DNA of 64,000 nucleotides from Saccharospirillaceae bacterium (GCA_022448365.1 JAKVCS010000004.1:124001-188000), one strand, 5' to 3'. Positions 9,068 through 18,307 are shown, numbered from the stretch's first letter. Numbers and translations are program-made. The notes: generated by a model not told the origin, from the letters alone.

Positions 9068-10000
9068 ATGCAGAATAAGCAAAGACGTATACCTTATGTG
9101 TATTACTTAGATAGTTGGAACTTCGAGGATGGAGATGCCGGATATCTAAAAAGTGAAGGTGTGGTAGTTACTCCTTCAGAGTATGATGACGATATTCACT
9201 ACGGTAAGATATTTTGCCCTAATTGCTACACACCTATTGGTAGAACACCCAGAAAGAAACAAGTTACAAAAGATGGGCGAGATCCGTATTTCTTGCATTC
9301 TCGAAAGTATCAAAGTGTTGAGTGCTCTTTAAAGTCATCTAAACCCGAAGGAAAGAACTACAACAGCTATGAAGAGGTAGTAAAGTCTATAGAGAACGAA
9401 AAGTTGGCTATCATTTCGGAGTTCTTATCTGCGCAACCTCAGATTACAGATAATGTTGACGATGAATATAAGGAAACTATTGTTGAAGATATTGATGGCC
9501 CTAATGTTGATTTACCAGTTGGTCGGCATAATGGAGAGAAAATAGCTGTTCCGAGCAAAATTTCTACCGTTAAAGGAATATGCCGAAACTTCGATAAAAA
9601 TATGGTCAAGTACTTTTATCTACCGAATAGCCAGTATCCACACAAGCTGATCGATTTACTTCATGATGTCAGAAAAGTAACGAGCACAGATTCCGAGCCA
9701 AAATTATATTTTGGGAAAGTTGTGAGAGTAGTCGATCATGGTAACCCACCTAGTAGCTCCAACATAAGAATGACTTTTTTTGAATACGAGCGAAGATGGG
9801 GATTGCCAGATTTTTGTCTTAAGACAACGATTGGAGAGCAAGACGCACATGGTATCTCAGAAACATCTATTGGGAAGTATGTACTAATTTATGGAGCAGT
9901 AACTGACAATGGTTCAGGGTTGTGCTTTAAAGAATTATCCTGGGGCGAGTTTGCGATATTGCCAGAGAAGTACAATCCCCTGTTGGATGATCTTCACTAA
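9068..10000 (+). CDS. Unrecognised protein with a CoiA-like Cys/His cluster
   Basis: The 310-residue product is soluble, with no signal peptide or membrane segment. Near the N-terminus C50-x2-C53, then F-x-H77 and C86, form a C-x2-C...H-x8-C pattern. This resembles the zinc-binding N-terminal module seen in CoiA-like competence proteins and some nuclease families. No PD-(D/E)XK or other catalytic motif is obvious. The C-terminal half has a basic and aromatic stretch (KLYFGKVVRVVDHG, FFEYERRWGLPDF) and a possible beta-rich fold. Codon use is A+T rich like the helicase gene 287 bp upstream, which suggests a shared accessory origin. The ATG at 9068 has a weak GGAG about 12 bases upstream. The function is unknown. 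Confidence 0.7.
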   Translation: MQNKQRRIPYVYYLDSWNFEDGDAGYLKSEGVVVTPSEYDDDIHYGKIFCPNCYTPIGRTPRKKQVTKDGRDPYFLHSRKYQSVECSLKSSKPEGKNYNSYEEVVKSIENEKLAIISEFLSAQPQITDNVDDEYKETIVEDIDGPNVDLPVGRHNGEKIAVPSKISTVKGICRNFDKNMVKYFYLPNSQYPHKLIDLLHDVRKVTSTDSEPKLYFGKVVRVVDHGNPPSSSNIRMTFFEYERRWGLPDFCLKTTIGEQDAHGISETSIGKYVLIYGAVTDNGSGLCFKELSWGEFAILPEKYNPLLDDLH

Positions 10001-10155
10001 ATGCATGTACAGTAGGCAGATGGATCTGCCTTAATAGCATAAGCCCCTCGCATCAACATCTTATAAACAGCTGTTTCGTCAGCAATGTTGGCGGAACACT
10101 AATCAGCCTATCTCCGAAGAAAACTCTATCTAAGTTGCAAGAAGGGGTAAGCTTA

Positions 10156-10225
10156 TATGGATATAATTGTATCCATAATGCCTATATATTCTCTACAGTT
10201 GATATTACTGTATCCATTTTGGATG
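10156..10225. promoter_or_regulatory. Two inverted-repeat operators upstream of the HipB-like gene
   Basis: The first is a perfect palindrome TATGGATA-N6-TATCCATA at 10156-10177. The second, ATCCA-TTT-TGGAT at 10212-10224, ends five bases before the start codon. Both share the TATCC/GGATA half-site known for E. coli HipB operators, though with shorter spacing. Their position fits autorepression by the regulator encoded just downstream. Confidence 0.65.
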
Positions 10226-10229
10226 TCTG

Positions 10230-10502
10230 ATGAATAAACTCTTACTACTCGATGACACTGATGTTCAGCGTGCTTTTGCCAGCCATTTGCGCGGTTTGCG
10301 TGAAGCTGAGAAGTTATCTCGGGAAGCGCTGGTACAGCGCAGTAGCGTTCCTGCTGCAACCATTAAAAAGTTCGAGCTGACCGGGCAAATTTCTTCTCTC
10401 CAGTTGCTGCTGTTATGGCAGTCGCTAGATGATCTGAAGCGATTGTTTGAACTAACGCAGGCAGGGGGGGATATCGCAAGAACGTATGCCAACATCGATT
10501 GA
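10230..10502 (+). CDS. HipB-like XRE-family regulator, apparently an orphan antitoxin
   Basis: The 90-residue product has a helix-turn-helix over about residues 15-68 (LRGLREAEKLSREAL, VPAATIKKFELTGQIS), the form usual for antitoxins encoded just before HipA-family kinase toxins. No hipA follows: 44 bp downstream is the stop codon of azlD on the other strand. A run of seven G at 10464-10470 lies near the 3' end. With six G the frame would instead end in MPTSIEEVLKDRF at 10527, a tail that looks more like this antitoxin family. The gene may therefore carry a +1 slip. Two palindromes upstream suggest autoregulation. Confidence 0.75.
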   Translation: MNKLLLLDDTDVQRAFASHLRGLREAEKLSREALVQRSSVPAATIKKFELTGQISSLQLLLLWQSLDDLKRLFELTQAGGDIARTYANID

Positions 10503-10546
10503 AGAGGTGTTAAAGGATAGGTTCTAAGCTTCTCACCTTCTCTCAT

Positions 10547-10873
10547 TTAACCCAACCCCATCTGCACCAACACCATATAAACCGCCGTACCGCCAACAAT
10601 GCTTAACAGCGATTGGCGGAACGCCAGATGCAACGCGGCAACCAACAATAAGCAACCCACCTCTGGGGCGAATTCCAGCGAAATAGCCGCGTCGTTTTTA
10701 AACGAATACACCACCAATAACACCATCACCATGGCGGGTAAAAAGCGGCCCAAATGAGTCAGGAGTGGATGGTCGGCCACTTTATACAGCAACACAAAGG
10801 GCAACACCCGGGTGAAGAAGGTCACGCCAGCTAACACAGCAATCACGCTGGTGAGATACCAGAATTCGTTCAT
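10547..10873 (-). CDS. azlD: AzlD-family branched-chain amino-acid exporter subunit
   Basis: This 108-residue membrane protein has about four hydrophobic helices. It has the size and pattern of the small subunit of AzlCD/YgaZH-type exporters, including an early VTFFTRVLPF. The start overlaps the azlC stop by 4 bp (ATGA), so translation is coupled and the two proteins act as a pair in the inner membrane, exporting leucine, isoleucine or valine analogues. It is convergent with the HipB-like gene. Confidence 0.88.
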   Translation of the reverse strand: MNEFWYLTSVIAVLAGVTFFTRVLPFVLLYKVADHPLLTHLGRFLPAMVMVLLVVYSFKNDAAISLEFAPEVGCLLLVAALHLAFRQSLLSIVGGTAVYMVLVQMGLG

Positions 10874-11589
10874 GATTCCACCTCCACGCGGGCGGAGCCG
10901 GACCGGGCACGCGCAGCGTATTGCATCATTAATACGCTGAGGCTGAGCAGAATAGCGATCAGCAACATGTGTTCGCGACTGATCAACACCAGAGTGCCAA
11001 CACCAATCAGCAGTGCCACCAGAAACGGACGAACATCTTTCAGGTGCTTAAACTGCTCGATGGTTAACACCATAAATAACGCCGGTAACACAAAGGCGAT
11101 GCCGTCGGTAGAAAATGCCAGCTGGCTGCCGAGCCAGGCACCCAGAGTTGATCCGATAATCCAGTAACACTGATTTACCGCCGTTATTCTTATCTGAAAC
11201 TGAGCCGCATCGATGCCTTTAGGTAAGGCCGTGGATGTGATCAGAGAAAAGGTTTCATCAGTCAGACCGAAGATCTGATAAAGACGGCGCCAGCCGGTGC
11301 TCTTCACATGACTCATGACCGATAAGCCATAGAAGATATGACGCGAATTCAGCAGCAAAATGGCAACCGCCATCTCGGTCAGCGAAGCCTGGTTGGCCAG
11401 TAAACCCACCACCAGAAACTGAGCGGCACCGGCAAAAATAAAAACGCTCATGGCGGTGGCATACAGCCAGTGATACCCCAGCTCACTGAATAACACGCCA
11501 AAAGCAGCGCCTAACGGTAAATAACCAAACATCACCGGCAGCGATGATCTTACTACCAGTGCATTTAACGGAGACAGAAAAGAGAACAT
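10870..11589 (-). CDS. azlC: AzlC-family branched-chain amino-acid exporter subunit
   Basis: This 239-residue inner-membrane protein has the AzlC pattern: a glycine-rich PLGAAFGVLFSELGY near residue 25, LLNSRHIFYGLSV near 80 and GLTDETFSL near 105. Together with azlD it should form a branched-chain amino-acid permease of the LIV-E family. It is first in a two-gene minus-strand operon. No AsnC/Lrp-type regulator lies next to it, which is the common arrangement elsewhere, so its control is not evident here. Confidence 0.92.
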   Translation of the reverse strand: MFSFLSPLNALVVRSSLPVMFGYLPLGAAFGVLFSELGYHWLYATAMSVFIFAGAAQFLVVGLLANQASLTEMAVAILLLNSRHIFYGLSVMSHVKSTGWRRLYQIFGLTDETFSLITSTALPKGIDAAQFQIRITAVNQCYWIIGSTLGAWLGSQLAFSTDGIAFVLPALFMVLTIEQFKHLKDVRPFLVALLIGVGTLVLISREHMLLIAILLSLSVLMMQYAARARSGSARVEVES

Positions 11590-11694
11590 GGGCAGTGTAT
11601 CAGGGTAATAACCAGGAGCAGGATATTAGTTGTCCAGATGGTCAGAGGGCAAGTGGGCCAGAGTTGATTCAGGCCCTTATATTGTAACAGTTGG

Positions 11695-12573
11695 TTATTC
11701 GATGTTTTGTACCTGTTCACGCATCTGTTCGATCAGAACTTTTAAGTCCACCGCGTGCTGGGTGATCAGTGCTGTCAGCGATTTTGACGACAGGGTATTC
11801 GCCTCACGATTCAGCTCCTGCATCATAAAGTCGAGACGACGGCCAATGGGTTCACGGCTGGTTAAAATGCGCTTCACTTCGTTGATGTGGGTGTTTAACC
11901 GGTCCAGTTCTTCAGCGACGTCGGCTTTTTGTGCCAGCATCACCATTTCCTGTTCCAGCCGGTCGTTGTCCAGATTGCCACTCAGCTCATCCAGCTTGGT
12001 TTGCAGCTGCTGACGCTGGGCCGCTAATGCTTCTGGCATCTGTTCGGCTACGATGGCAACGATGTCGTTCATTTTATCCAGACGGCTGGTAATCATTTCA
12101 GCCAGATCAGCCCCTTCACGGCCGCGGGTATCTTTTAATGTCGCCAGGCTGGCATCAAACGCTTGCAGCGCCGCTGCCTGTAATGCTTTGCCATCCACTT
12201 CTTCGCTGGCTAGCACACCTGGCCATTGCAGCACCTGCAGGGCATCTAAGGCATTGCCAGGACCAATAATGGCATGCACCTGATCGGCCGCATGATTCAG
12301 CTGTTCCACCAGTTCGCTGTTAACGCTTAACTGAGCATTGCCCTGTATTGGCTGAAAGCGTAGTGCACATTCGATCTTACCGCGTCCCAGTTGTTTTTTC
12401 AGACGCTCACGCAGGTGGGGTTCGAGATCACGAAACGCCTCAGGTAACCGGAAATGGGGCTCCAGATAGCGGTGGTTAACGGAGCGGATCTCCCAGGTAA
12501 AACGGCCATGCTCACATTCACTGGAGTTACGGGCGAAGGCGGTCATGCTGTAAACCACGGCGGCGTTGCTCAT
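11695..12573 (-). CDS. yicC: YicC/YloC-family endoribonuclease
   Basis: The ATG at 12573 (GGGA upstream) begins MSNAAVVYSMTAFAR, the conserved N-terminal region of the family. The frame upstream to 12636 is non-coding leader. The 292-residue product has the family motifs IRSVNHRYLE near 32, RGKIEC near 65 and the acidic end EPIGRRLDFMMQELNREANTLSSKS. YicC proteins are RNA endonucleases that affect small-RNA decay in E. coli. The gene is divergent from rph, as in enterobacteria, so the promoters share about 167 bp. Confidence 0.95.
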   Translation of the reverse strand: MSNAAVVYSMTAFARNSSECEHGRFTWEIRSVNHRYLEPHFRLPEAFRDLEPHLRERLKKQLGRGKIECALRFQPIQGNAQLSVNSELVEQLNHAADQVHAIIGPGNALDALQVLQWPGVLASEEVDGKALQAAALQAFDASLATLKDTRGREGADLAEMITSRLDKMNDIVAIVAEQMPEALAAQRQQLQTKLDELSGNLDNDRLEQEMVMLAQKADVAEELDRLNTHINEVKRILTSREPIGRRLDFMMQELNREANTLSSKSLTALITQHAVDLKVLIEQMREQVQNIE

Positions 12574-12740
12574 AGATAAATCCCGAAAGTAATTGATTGT
12601 TGAATAAATAGTTGGCCGTATTGTACGGCGTGTCACCTCCGCCCGCTATGCGTCATCGGCTTGCTATCTATCGGCTGATGCGGGGAGTATACTGCCGCCT
12701 TTATTTGATTGTATTTAAGAAAACGGAAGGACTTATCTCT

Positions 12741-13457
12741 ATGAGACCAAGTGGCCGCGCGCTGGATCAGCTACGTGACGTTAAAATTACCCGCAATTTT
12801 ACCAAGCACGCCGAGGGTTCGGTGCTGGTGGAGTTTGGCGACACCAAAGTAATTTGTACTGCCAGTGTGGATAACGGTGTCCCACGTTTTATGCGTGGAG
12901 AAGGCCGAGGCTGGGTAACCGCCGAATACGGTATGCTGCCGCGTTCTACCGGTTCACGCATGATTCGTGAAGCCGCTAAAGGTAAGCAGGGTGGTCGTAC
13001 GGTTGAAATCAGTCGTTTGATCGGTCGCTGTCTGCGCGCGGCTGTTGATATGGAAAAACTGGGCGAACACACCATCCAGCTGGATTGTGACGTGATTCAG
13101 GCCGACGGTGGTACTCGTACTGCGTCCATCACCGGCGCTTGTGTTGCTCTGGCGGATGCTATTAACGGTCTGCTGGAGCAGGGCCGTATCAAAGAAAACC
13201 CGATCAAGAGCATGGTGGGTGCGGTATCTGTGGGTATTTACGAAGGTCAGCCGGTGCTGGATCTGGATTACCCGGAAGACTCTGTTGCAGAAACCGATCT
13301 GAACGTCATCATGACGGCTAAAGGTGGTTTTGTTGAGATTCAGGGTACTGCCGAGCAGGAAGCGTTCTCGGATGATGAGCTGGCCAGCATGTTAGCTCTG
13401 GCGAAAAAAGGTATTGCTGAGCTGTGTGAAATTCAGCAGGCAGCGCTGGCGAGCTAA
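12741..13457 (+). CDS. rph: Ribonuclease PH
   Basis: The 238-residue product is a phosphate-dependent 3'-5' exoribonuclease that trims tRNA 3' ends. It begins [14 protein letters not shown], with GGAAGGAC as Shine-Dalgarno; the longer open frame from 12612 has no conserved start. Family motifs include [32 protein letters not shown] and the phosphate-binding [13 protein letters not shown]. The protein is full length, unlike the truncated rph of E. coli K-12. It is convergent with crc; a shared terminator lies between them. Confidence 0.97.
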   Translation: MRPSGRALDQLRDVKITRNFTKHAEGSVLVEFGDTKVICTASVDNGVPRFMRGEGRGWVTAEYGMLPRSTGSRMIREAAKGKQGGRTVEISRLIGRCLRAAVDMEKLGEHTIQLDCDVIQADGGTRTASITGACVALADAINGLLEQGRIKENPIKSMVGAVSVGIYEGQPVLDLDYPEDSVAETDLNVIMTAKGGFVEIQGTAEQEAFSDDELASMLALAKKGIAELCEIQQAALAS

Positions 13458-13484
13458 TCGCTGCCGCTGTTTCGCTGAAACAAA

Positions 13485-13535
13485 AAAGCCGCTGCTTGTG
13501 CTCTGTGTAAACAGGGCATCGGTCAGCGGCTTTCT
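13485..13535. terminator. Shared terminator between rph and crc
   Basis: A 10-bp perfect inverted repeat AAAGCCGCTG / CAGCGGCTTT with a 29-base loop is flanked by an A tract and TTTCTT. It lies between two convergent genes and can serve both. Confidence 0.7.
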
Positions 13536-13574
13536 TATGGCTGTTGTTCTCAGAGACCGGACGCTGGCTGGCGG

Positions 13575-14348
13575 TTAGTCTTCGTCGAATTCGTATTCGA
13601 CCATCACAGCGGCGTGGTCACCAAACCTCAGGTTGGTATCCAGCTTGGCTTCGACAACGAACTGGCGCACGTTGGGCGTACAGATCTGGTAATCCTTGCG
13701 CCAGCCATTCTGGTTGCGGCGAGCGCTTTCTTCATCCGGCCACCAGCTGAATTGGTTTTCACCAAAATTGGCTTCGCGAAAAGCATCCACATAGCCTGCG
13801 GGACCAAACATCTGATCAAACCAGGCGCGTTCCTGCGGTAAAAACCCGGGTGTTTCCTGATGCGCTTGCCAGTCGGACAGGTCGAAGGTTTTGTGTGCTG
13901 CTTCAAAGTTACCGCAAAAGATAAAGTCGCGACGTTTGCGTCGGGTCTTGTTCAGATGGTCTAAGAAAGATTGCTGAAATGCCAGTTTGTCTTCCAGTGT
14001 GTTGTGTTCGTCGATCGCCGGGAACAGGATAGAACCAACGCTCACGTGGTCGAAGTCGGCCTGAATAAAGCGCCCCTGAATGTCACACTGATGAAACGCC
14101 AGCCCTGTCATGATGGCCTTCGGCATGTCTTTGGTCAGGATGGCGACACCCGAGTAACCGTCGGCTTCTGCATCAAAGAAATACGCGTTGTAACCGTCTG
14201 GATAAATCACGCTATCCGGCAACTGGTATTCTTTGGCCTTCAGGTTCTGAAGCGCGACAACGTCGGCATCGGCGGTTTGCAGCCAGTCGTACAGACCTTT
14301 TTCTACGGCCTGCTCAATGCCATCAAGGTGTAAACTGATAATCCTCAT
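13575..14348 (-). CDS. crc: Crc-like catabolite repression control protein (ExoIII fold, probably non-catalytic)
   Basis: The 257-residue product starts MRIISLHLDGIEQA at 14348 with GGGAACC upstream. It belongs to the exonuclease III/AP endonuclease fold and resembles pseudomonad Crc along its length (PGFLPQERAWFDQMFG, QFSWWPD). Catalytic ExoIII residues look replaced: the metal-binding Glu of LQExK is Asn in LQNLKA, and the GDxN motif is CGNFEAAH. This supports Crc over a working nuclease. In Pseudomonas Crc helps Hfq bind A-rich leaders and represses secondary carbon pathways. The divergent pyrE neighbour is the same as there. Confidence 0.88.
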   Translation of the reverse strand: MRIISLHLDGIEQAVEKGLYDWLQTADADVVALQNLKAKEYQLPDSVIYPDGYNAYFFDAEADGYSGVAILTKDMPKAIMTGLAFHQCDIQGRFIQADFDHVSVGSILFPAIDEHNTLEDKLAFQQSFLDHLNKTRRKRRDFIFCGNFEAAHKTFDLSDWQAHQETPGFLPQERAWFDQMFGPAGYVDAFREANFGENQFSWWPDEESARRNQNGWRKDYQICTPNVRQFVVEAKLDTNLRFGDHAAVMVEYEFDED

Positions 14349-14419
14349 ACATGGTTCCCGACTATTGAAGCGTGTATCATACCGCATACTTTTCAAAGCA
14401 GGTATCACCAGAGTTGACT

Positions 14420-15064
14420 ATGCAAGCGTATCAGAAAGAGTTTATTGAATTTGCCATCGAGCAAGGCGTACTGAAGTTTGGCGAATTCACCCTCAAATCT
14501 GGTCGAGTCAGCCCCTACTTTTTTAATGCGGGTTTATTTAATACCGGCTCTGCGCTGGCGAAGTTAGGTCGCTTTTATGCGGCGGCGCTGGAAGCTTCCG
14601 GCGTGGAATACGACGTGGTATTCGGTCCGGCCTATAAAGGCATTCCGTTGGCGACTACTATTACTGTAGCTCTTGCGGATCAATACAATAAAGATATGCC
14701 TTACGTGTTTAACCGTAAGGAAGCCAAAACCCACGGTGAAGGTGGCAACCTGGTTGGTTCGCCATTAACCGGCCGGGTACTGATTGTTGACGACGTGATC
14801 ACGGCGGGTACTGCTATCCGTGAAGTGATGGCGATGATTCAAGCCGCAGAGGGGGCAACGCCTGCGGCGGCATTGATTGCGCTGAACCGTCAGGAAAAAG
14901 GCAATGGTGAATTATCCGCCATTCAGGAAGTTGAGCGCGATTTCGGTATGCCGGTGATCAGCATTGTTGGCCTGAACCAGGTGCTGGATTATGTGTCTGA
15001 AAAACCAGAGTTGCAGCAATACGCGGATGCCGTCAGTGCATATCGCGATCAATACGGGGTTTAA
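14420..15064 (+). CDS. pyrE: Orotate phosphoribosyltransferase
   Basis: The 214-residue product converts orotate and PRPP to orotidine 5'-phosphate in pyrimidine synthesis. It begins [16 protein letters not shown] at 14420; the frame to 14372 runs back into the crc promoter region. The PRPP loop is [16 protein letters not shown] near residue 118, and [16 protein letters not shown] is the conserved N-terminal region. A DUF4124 gene starts 3 bp after its stop and is probably co-transcribed. Confidence 0.97.
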   Translation: MQAYQKEFIEFAIEQGVLKFGEFTLKSGRVSPYFFNAGLFNTGSALAKLGRFYAAALEASGVEYDVVFGPAYKGIPLATTITVALADQYNKDMPYVFNRKEAKTHGEGGNLVGSPLTGRVLIVDDVITAGTAIREVMAMIQAAEGATPAAALIALNRQEKGNGELSAIQEVERDFGMPVISIVGLNQVLDYVSEKPELQQYADAVSAYRDQYGV

Positions 15065-15067
15065 TTT

Positions 15068-15739
15068 ATGAAGTTGTTTGTCTGGTCAGCAGCCGTTTGT
15101 TGTCTGTTGCTTACAAGTGTTAGCCATGCAAGCAAGTTGTATCGTTTTACCATCGATGGTCGGGTGGTGGTGAAAGACCACGTTCCGGCGCAATATTCTC
15201 ATCTGGGTTATGAAGTTCTCAACAGTTCGGGTCTGGTGATCAAAAAGGTGAAGCCTGCGCCAACCGCGGCTGAGCTGGCTGAACGCCGCGCCATTGAGAA
15301 GGCAAAAAAAGAGCGCCTGGAGCGAATCCGGGCCAAGCGCAAGCAGGATATGGATCTGCTGCGGTTGTACGCGAAACCGGGCGACGTTGAGCGTGCGCGC
15401 AAGCGCAAAGCCGATGAGATCGAATCTTATATCGAGCTGCAACGTCGCCGTATCTCTGATCTGGAAATCAAACTGGAGCAGTCGCAAGGAGACGCTGCCG
15501 ATATAGAGCGCCGGGGTGTTGAGGTGCCGGTGGATCTGCGCCTTGAGATTGCCCAGTTACAGAATCGAATTCGTGAGAGCCATGCCAACATCAAAAGTCG
15601 TCAGCAAGAGCTGATTGACAGCACTAAAGAGTACGCGGTGCAGTATGAGCGGGTGCGTATTCTGCAGGTTTATAAGCCGGGTGTACTGACGGAAGATATT
15701 GATCTGAATAAGGTCGATCGCGAGCTGGGCAGTCTCTGA
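15068..15739 (+). CDS. DUF4124-type exported coiled-coil protein
   Basis: The 223-residue product has a signal peptide of about 21 residues (cleavage after SHA). A short DUF4124-like segment follows (KLYRFTIDGRVVVKDHVP, LGYEVLNSSG), then a charged region that should form a coiled coil from about 75 to 195. It is probably periplasmic. It follows pyrE closely and ends before a strong terminator, so it is the last gene of that unit. The function is unknown; similar proteins are common in marine gammaproteobacteria and pseudomonads. Confidence 0.8.
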   Translation: MKLFVWSAAVCCLLLTSVSHASKLYRFTIDGRVVVKDHVPAQYSHLGYEVLNSSGLVIKKVKPAPTAAELAERRAIEKAKKERLERIRAKRKQDMDLLRLYAKPGDVERARKRKADEIESYIELQRRRISDLEIKLEQSQGDAADIERRGVEVPVDLRLEIAQLQNRIRESHANIKSRQQELIDSTKEYAVQYERVRILQVYKPGVLTEDIDLNKVDRELGSL

Positions 15740-15814
15740 TCAGCCGTGACCGTATGGCCGGTTAAACACCGGTCGCCTTTGATGGCTGTCAAAATAGCGT
15801 TATTCGATGAAAAC

Positions 15815-15849
15815 AAGGCCGCAGCGGCTTCACCCGCTGCGGCCTTTTT
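15815..15849 (+). terminator. Strong rho-independent terminator after the pyrE unit
   Basis: A 13-bp perfect stem AAGGCCGCAGCGG / CCGCTGCGGCCTT with a 6-base loop is followed by a T run. It lies 75 bp after the DUF4124 stop. Confidence 0.92.
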
Positions 15850-15916
15850 GCGATAATCGCGCGCTTTTCTGTATTTCGAAATTCACGACCAAACTTTGCC
15901 GCTGAGGCCAGATTCT

Positions 15917-17602
15917 ATGAAACCGCAAATTGCCGAGTTGTTATCCACCGTTGTTGCCACCCTGAAGTCTCAGGATGTGATTCCTGCTGAGCTGGAGCCA
16001 CGCATCAATGTGGAGAATACCCGCGATAAAGCACACGGCGATCTGGCCACCAACCTGGCAATGATGCTGGCCAAACCCGCAAAGAAAAATCCTCGCGAAC
16101 TGGCACAACTGATTGTTGATGCGCTGCCGGAAAGTGAGCTGGTGGAAAAAGTCGAAATCGCGGGTCCGGGTTTTATCAACTTTTATCTGTCTGATGCTTC
16201 GACCAACAGTCTGATTAAGGCGGTGCTGGAGCAGAAAGAGCAATACGGTCGTTCCGATGAGGGTGCCGGTCGTAAGGTTCAGGTGGAGTTTGTTTCTGCC
16301 AACCCAACTGGCCCTCTGCATATTGGTCACGGTCGTGGTGCGGCTGTGGGTGACTGTTTATGTCGCCTGTTGGATGCCAATGGCTGGGATGTAACGCGTG
16401 AGTTTTATTACAACGATGCCGGTGCGCAGATTAACAACCTGGCACTGTCTGTTCAGGCTCGTTGTAAAGGCTTAACACCAGACGACGCCAGCTGGCCAGA
16501 AGATGGTTACCGTGGTGACTACATTAAAGATCTGGCAGACAGTTTTATGGCGGGTGACACCGTGATATCCGAAGACCAGAGCTTCACCGGCACCAAAGAT
16601 GCTGATGACCTGGAAGCCATTCGCCACTTTGCCGTGGCCTATCTGCGTCGAGAGCAAGATCTGGATTTAAAAGCCTTTGCGGTGGATTTTGATGTCTACT
16701 TCCTGGAGTCATCTTTGTATTCTGAAGGCAAAGTTGAAGAAGCGGTTCAGGCGCTGATCGCTAATGGTCACACCTACGAAGATGGCGGCGCGTTGTGGTT
16801 ACGTACCACCGACTTTGGTGACGACAAAGACCGTGTGATGCGTAAAAAAGACGGGGGTTATACCTACTTCGTTCCAGACGTGGCGTACCACCTGGACAAG
16901 TGGCAGCGCGGTTTTGAAATGGTTATTAACGAACAGGGCGCTGACCACCACAGCACGATCACCCGTGTTCGCGCGGGTCTGCAGGGTTTGGATGCTGGCA
17001 TTCCAAAAGGCTGGCCAGACTACGTACTGCACCAGATGGTAACTGTCATGCGTGGCGGCGAGGAGGTGAAAATCTCCAAGCGTGCTGGTAGTTACGTGAC
17101 ACTGCGTGATCTGATTGATGAAGTAGGCCGTGACGCCACCCGTTACTTCCTGGCGGCGCGTAAAGCCGACAGCCAGCTGACCTTCGATATTGACCTGGCA
17201 CGTTCGCAGTCGTCTGATAATCCGGTTTATTACATCCAATACGCCCATGCACGGGTATGTTCGATTTTCCGTAAGTTGGCAGAAGCGGGTCAGAGCTGGA
17301 CGATGGAGCAGGGTGTCGAGTCACTGAGTGCGCTTACACTGGATAACGAAAAAGATTTGATTGTAAAACTGGGCCGTTACCCGGAAGTGGTTAAAAACGC
17401 GGCGAATAACCGCGAGCCACATCAGATTGCTAACTACCTGAAAGAACTGGCGGCTGAGTTCCACACCTATTACAACTCAGAAAAAACACTGGTAGAAGAC
17501 GATGATATTCGTAACGCCCGTTTGACACTGGCGGAAGCAGTACGTCAGGTGATCGCAAACGGTCTGGATTTGCTGGGTGTTTCTGCGCCTACAGAAATGT
17601 AA
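15917..17602 (+). CDS. argS: Arginyl-tRNA synthetase
   Basis: The 561-residue class I synthetase charges tRNA-Arg. The start at 15917 ([19 protein letters not shown] upstream) matches the family N-terminus better than the upstream ATG at 15896. Signature motifs are HIGH in [31 protein letters not shown] as the KMSKS-type loop, and an anticodon-binding DALR domain at the C-terminus (YYIQYAHAR onwards). A SPOR-domain gene follows 121 bp downstream, the arrangement also seen in Pseudomonas. Confidence 0.98.
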   Translation: MKPQIAELLSTVVATLKSQDVIPAELEPRINVENTRDKAHGDLATNLAMMLAKPAKKNPRELAQLIVDALPESELVEKVEIAGPGFINFYLSDASTNSLIKAVLEQKEQYGRSDEGAGRKVQVEFVSANPTGPLHIGHGRGAAVGDCLCRLLDANGWDVTREFYYNDAGAQINNLALSVQARCKGLTPDDASWPEDGYRGDYIKDLADSFMAGDTVISEDQSFTGTKDADDLEAIRHFAVAYLRREQDLDLKAFAVDFDVYFLESSLYSEGKVEEAVQALIANGHTYEDGGALWLRTTDFGDDKDRVMRKKDGGYTYFVPDVAYHLDKWQRGFEMVINEQGADHHSTITRVRAGLQGLDAGIPKGWPDYVLHQMVTVMRGGEEVKISKRAGSYVTLRDLIDEVGRDATRYFLAARKADSQLTFDIDLARSQSSDNPVYYIQYAHARVCSIFRKLAEAGQSWTMEQGVESLSALTLDNEKDLIVKLGRYPEVVKNAANNREPHQIANYLKELAAEFHTYYNSEKTLVEDDDIRNARLTLAEAVRQVIANGLDLLGVSAPTEM

Positions 17603-17723
17603 GGTTTGCTTGCGGTGGCTGACAATACGGTGTTACTACTGACCTCGTCTTGTTGGCGCCTAGTGTACGACCAACGCTTTTGCAGTACGAAACAGCCATC
17701 ATAAATTAATAACAGGAATTAAA

Positions 17724-18260
17724 ATGTCTGAAGGCGCGAGTAAAATCCCAAAGTGGGTGTGGATTACCACGCCGACCCTAGCGGTCGCTTTTGTGGCATT
17801 TATCCTGTTCTTATCCACGCTTCCCACGGGTGATGAACTCAATGCTGTAAAAGGTGATGCTAAAAAAGCACTGCAGTTAGGCATTGAGCAGGCAAAGAAA
17901 AAAGCCGCTGAAGAGTTACCGAAACCGAGTTATGAATTCTACAAGCTGCTGGAAAATCAAACGGTAGAAGTACCGGAGGTGGAAGAATACAAATCGACCC
18001 CGAAAGATGCGGCGACGCAATATGAGTACCGCCTGCAAGCTGGCTCTTTCCGCTCAGAAGACGATGCTGAGCGCTTACGCGGTGACTTGATTTTGCAGGG
18101 GTTGGTGGCTTATCGGGAAGAAAAGGAAGTCGATGGCACTGTTTGGCACCGTATTCTGGTTGGGCCGTTTACCAATCGTTCCAAGCTGAATAAAGCGCAG
18201 GACATTCTGGTTTCTAATAATATCAGCCCACTGGTCCACAAGACTAAACTGGCTCAGTAA
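17724..18260 (+). CDS. SPOR-domain membrane protein (FtsN-like)
   Basis: The 178-residue product has one N-terminal membrane segment at about 12-32 and a helical linker rich in Lys, Glu and Pro. The C-terminal SPOR domain spans about 98-176 (YEYRLQAGSFRSEDDAERLRG, WHRILVGPF). SPOR domains bind denuded peptidoglycan at division sites. The protein is short for FtsN, but the layout is the same. It sits after argS, as in pseudomonads, where hslVU usually follow; here they do not. A terminator follows at once. Confidence 0.88.
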   Translation: MSEGASKIPKWVWITTPTLAVAFVAFILFLSTLPTGDELNAVKGDAKKALQLGIEQAKKKAAEELPKPSYEFYKLLENQTVEVPEVEEYKSTPKDAATQYEYRLQAGSFRSEDDAERLRGDLILQGLVAYREEKEVDGTVWHRILVGPFTNRSKLNKAQDILVSNNISPLVHKTKLAQ

Positions 18261-18284
18261 ACAGCCATAACATTAAATAAGAAG

Positions 18285-18305
18285 CGCCTCTCACGAGGCG
18301 TTTTT
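18285..18305 (+). terminator. Terminator after the SPOR gene
   Basis: A CGCCTC / GAGGCG stem with a TCAC loop is followed by TTTTT. It lies 24 bp after the SPOR gene stop and just ahead of the convergent lipoprotein stop. Confidence 0.8.
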
Positions 18306-18307
18306 AT

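Noticed and set aside
12612..12740. N-terminal extension of rph from ATG 12612
   Set aside because: It lies in the divergent promoter with yicC; the conserved start is at 12741 with a good ribosome-binding site.
13575..14348. Active exonuclease III (xthA)
   Set aside because: Catalytic Glu and Asp/Asn positions are substituted and the context is that of crc.
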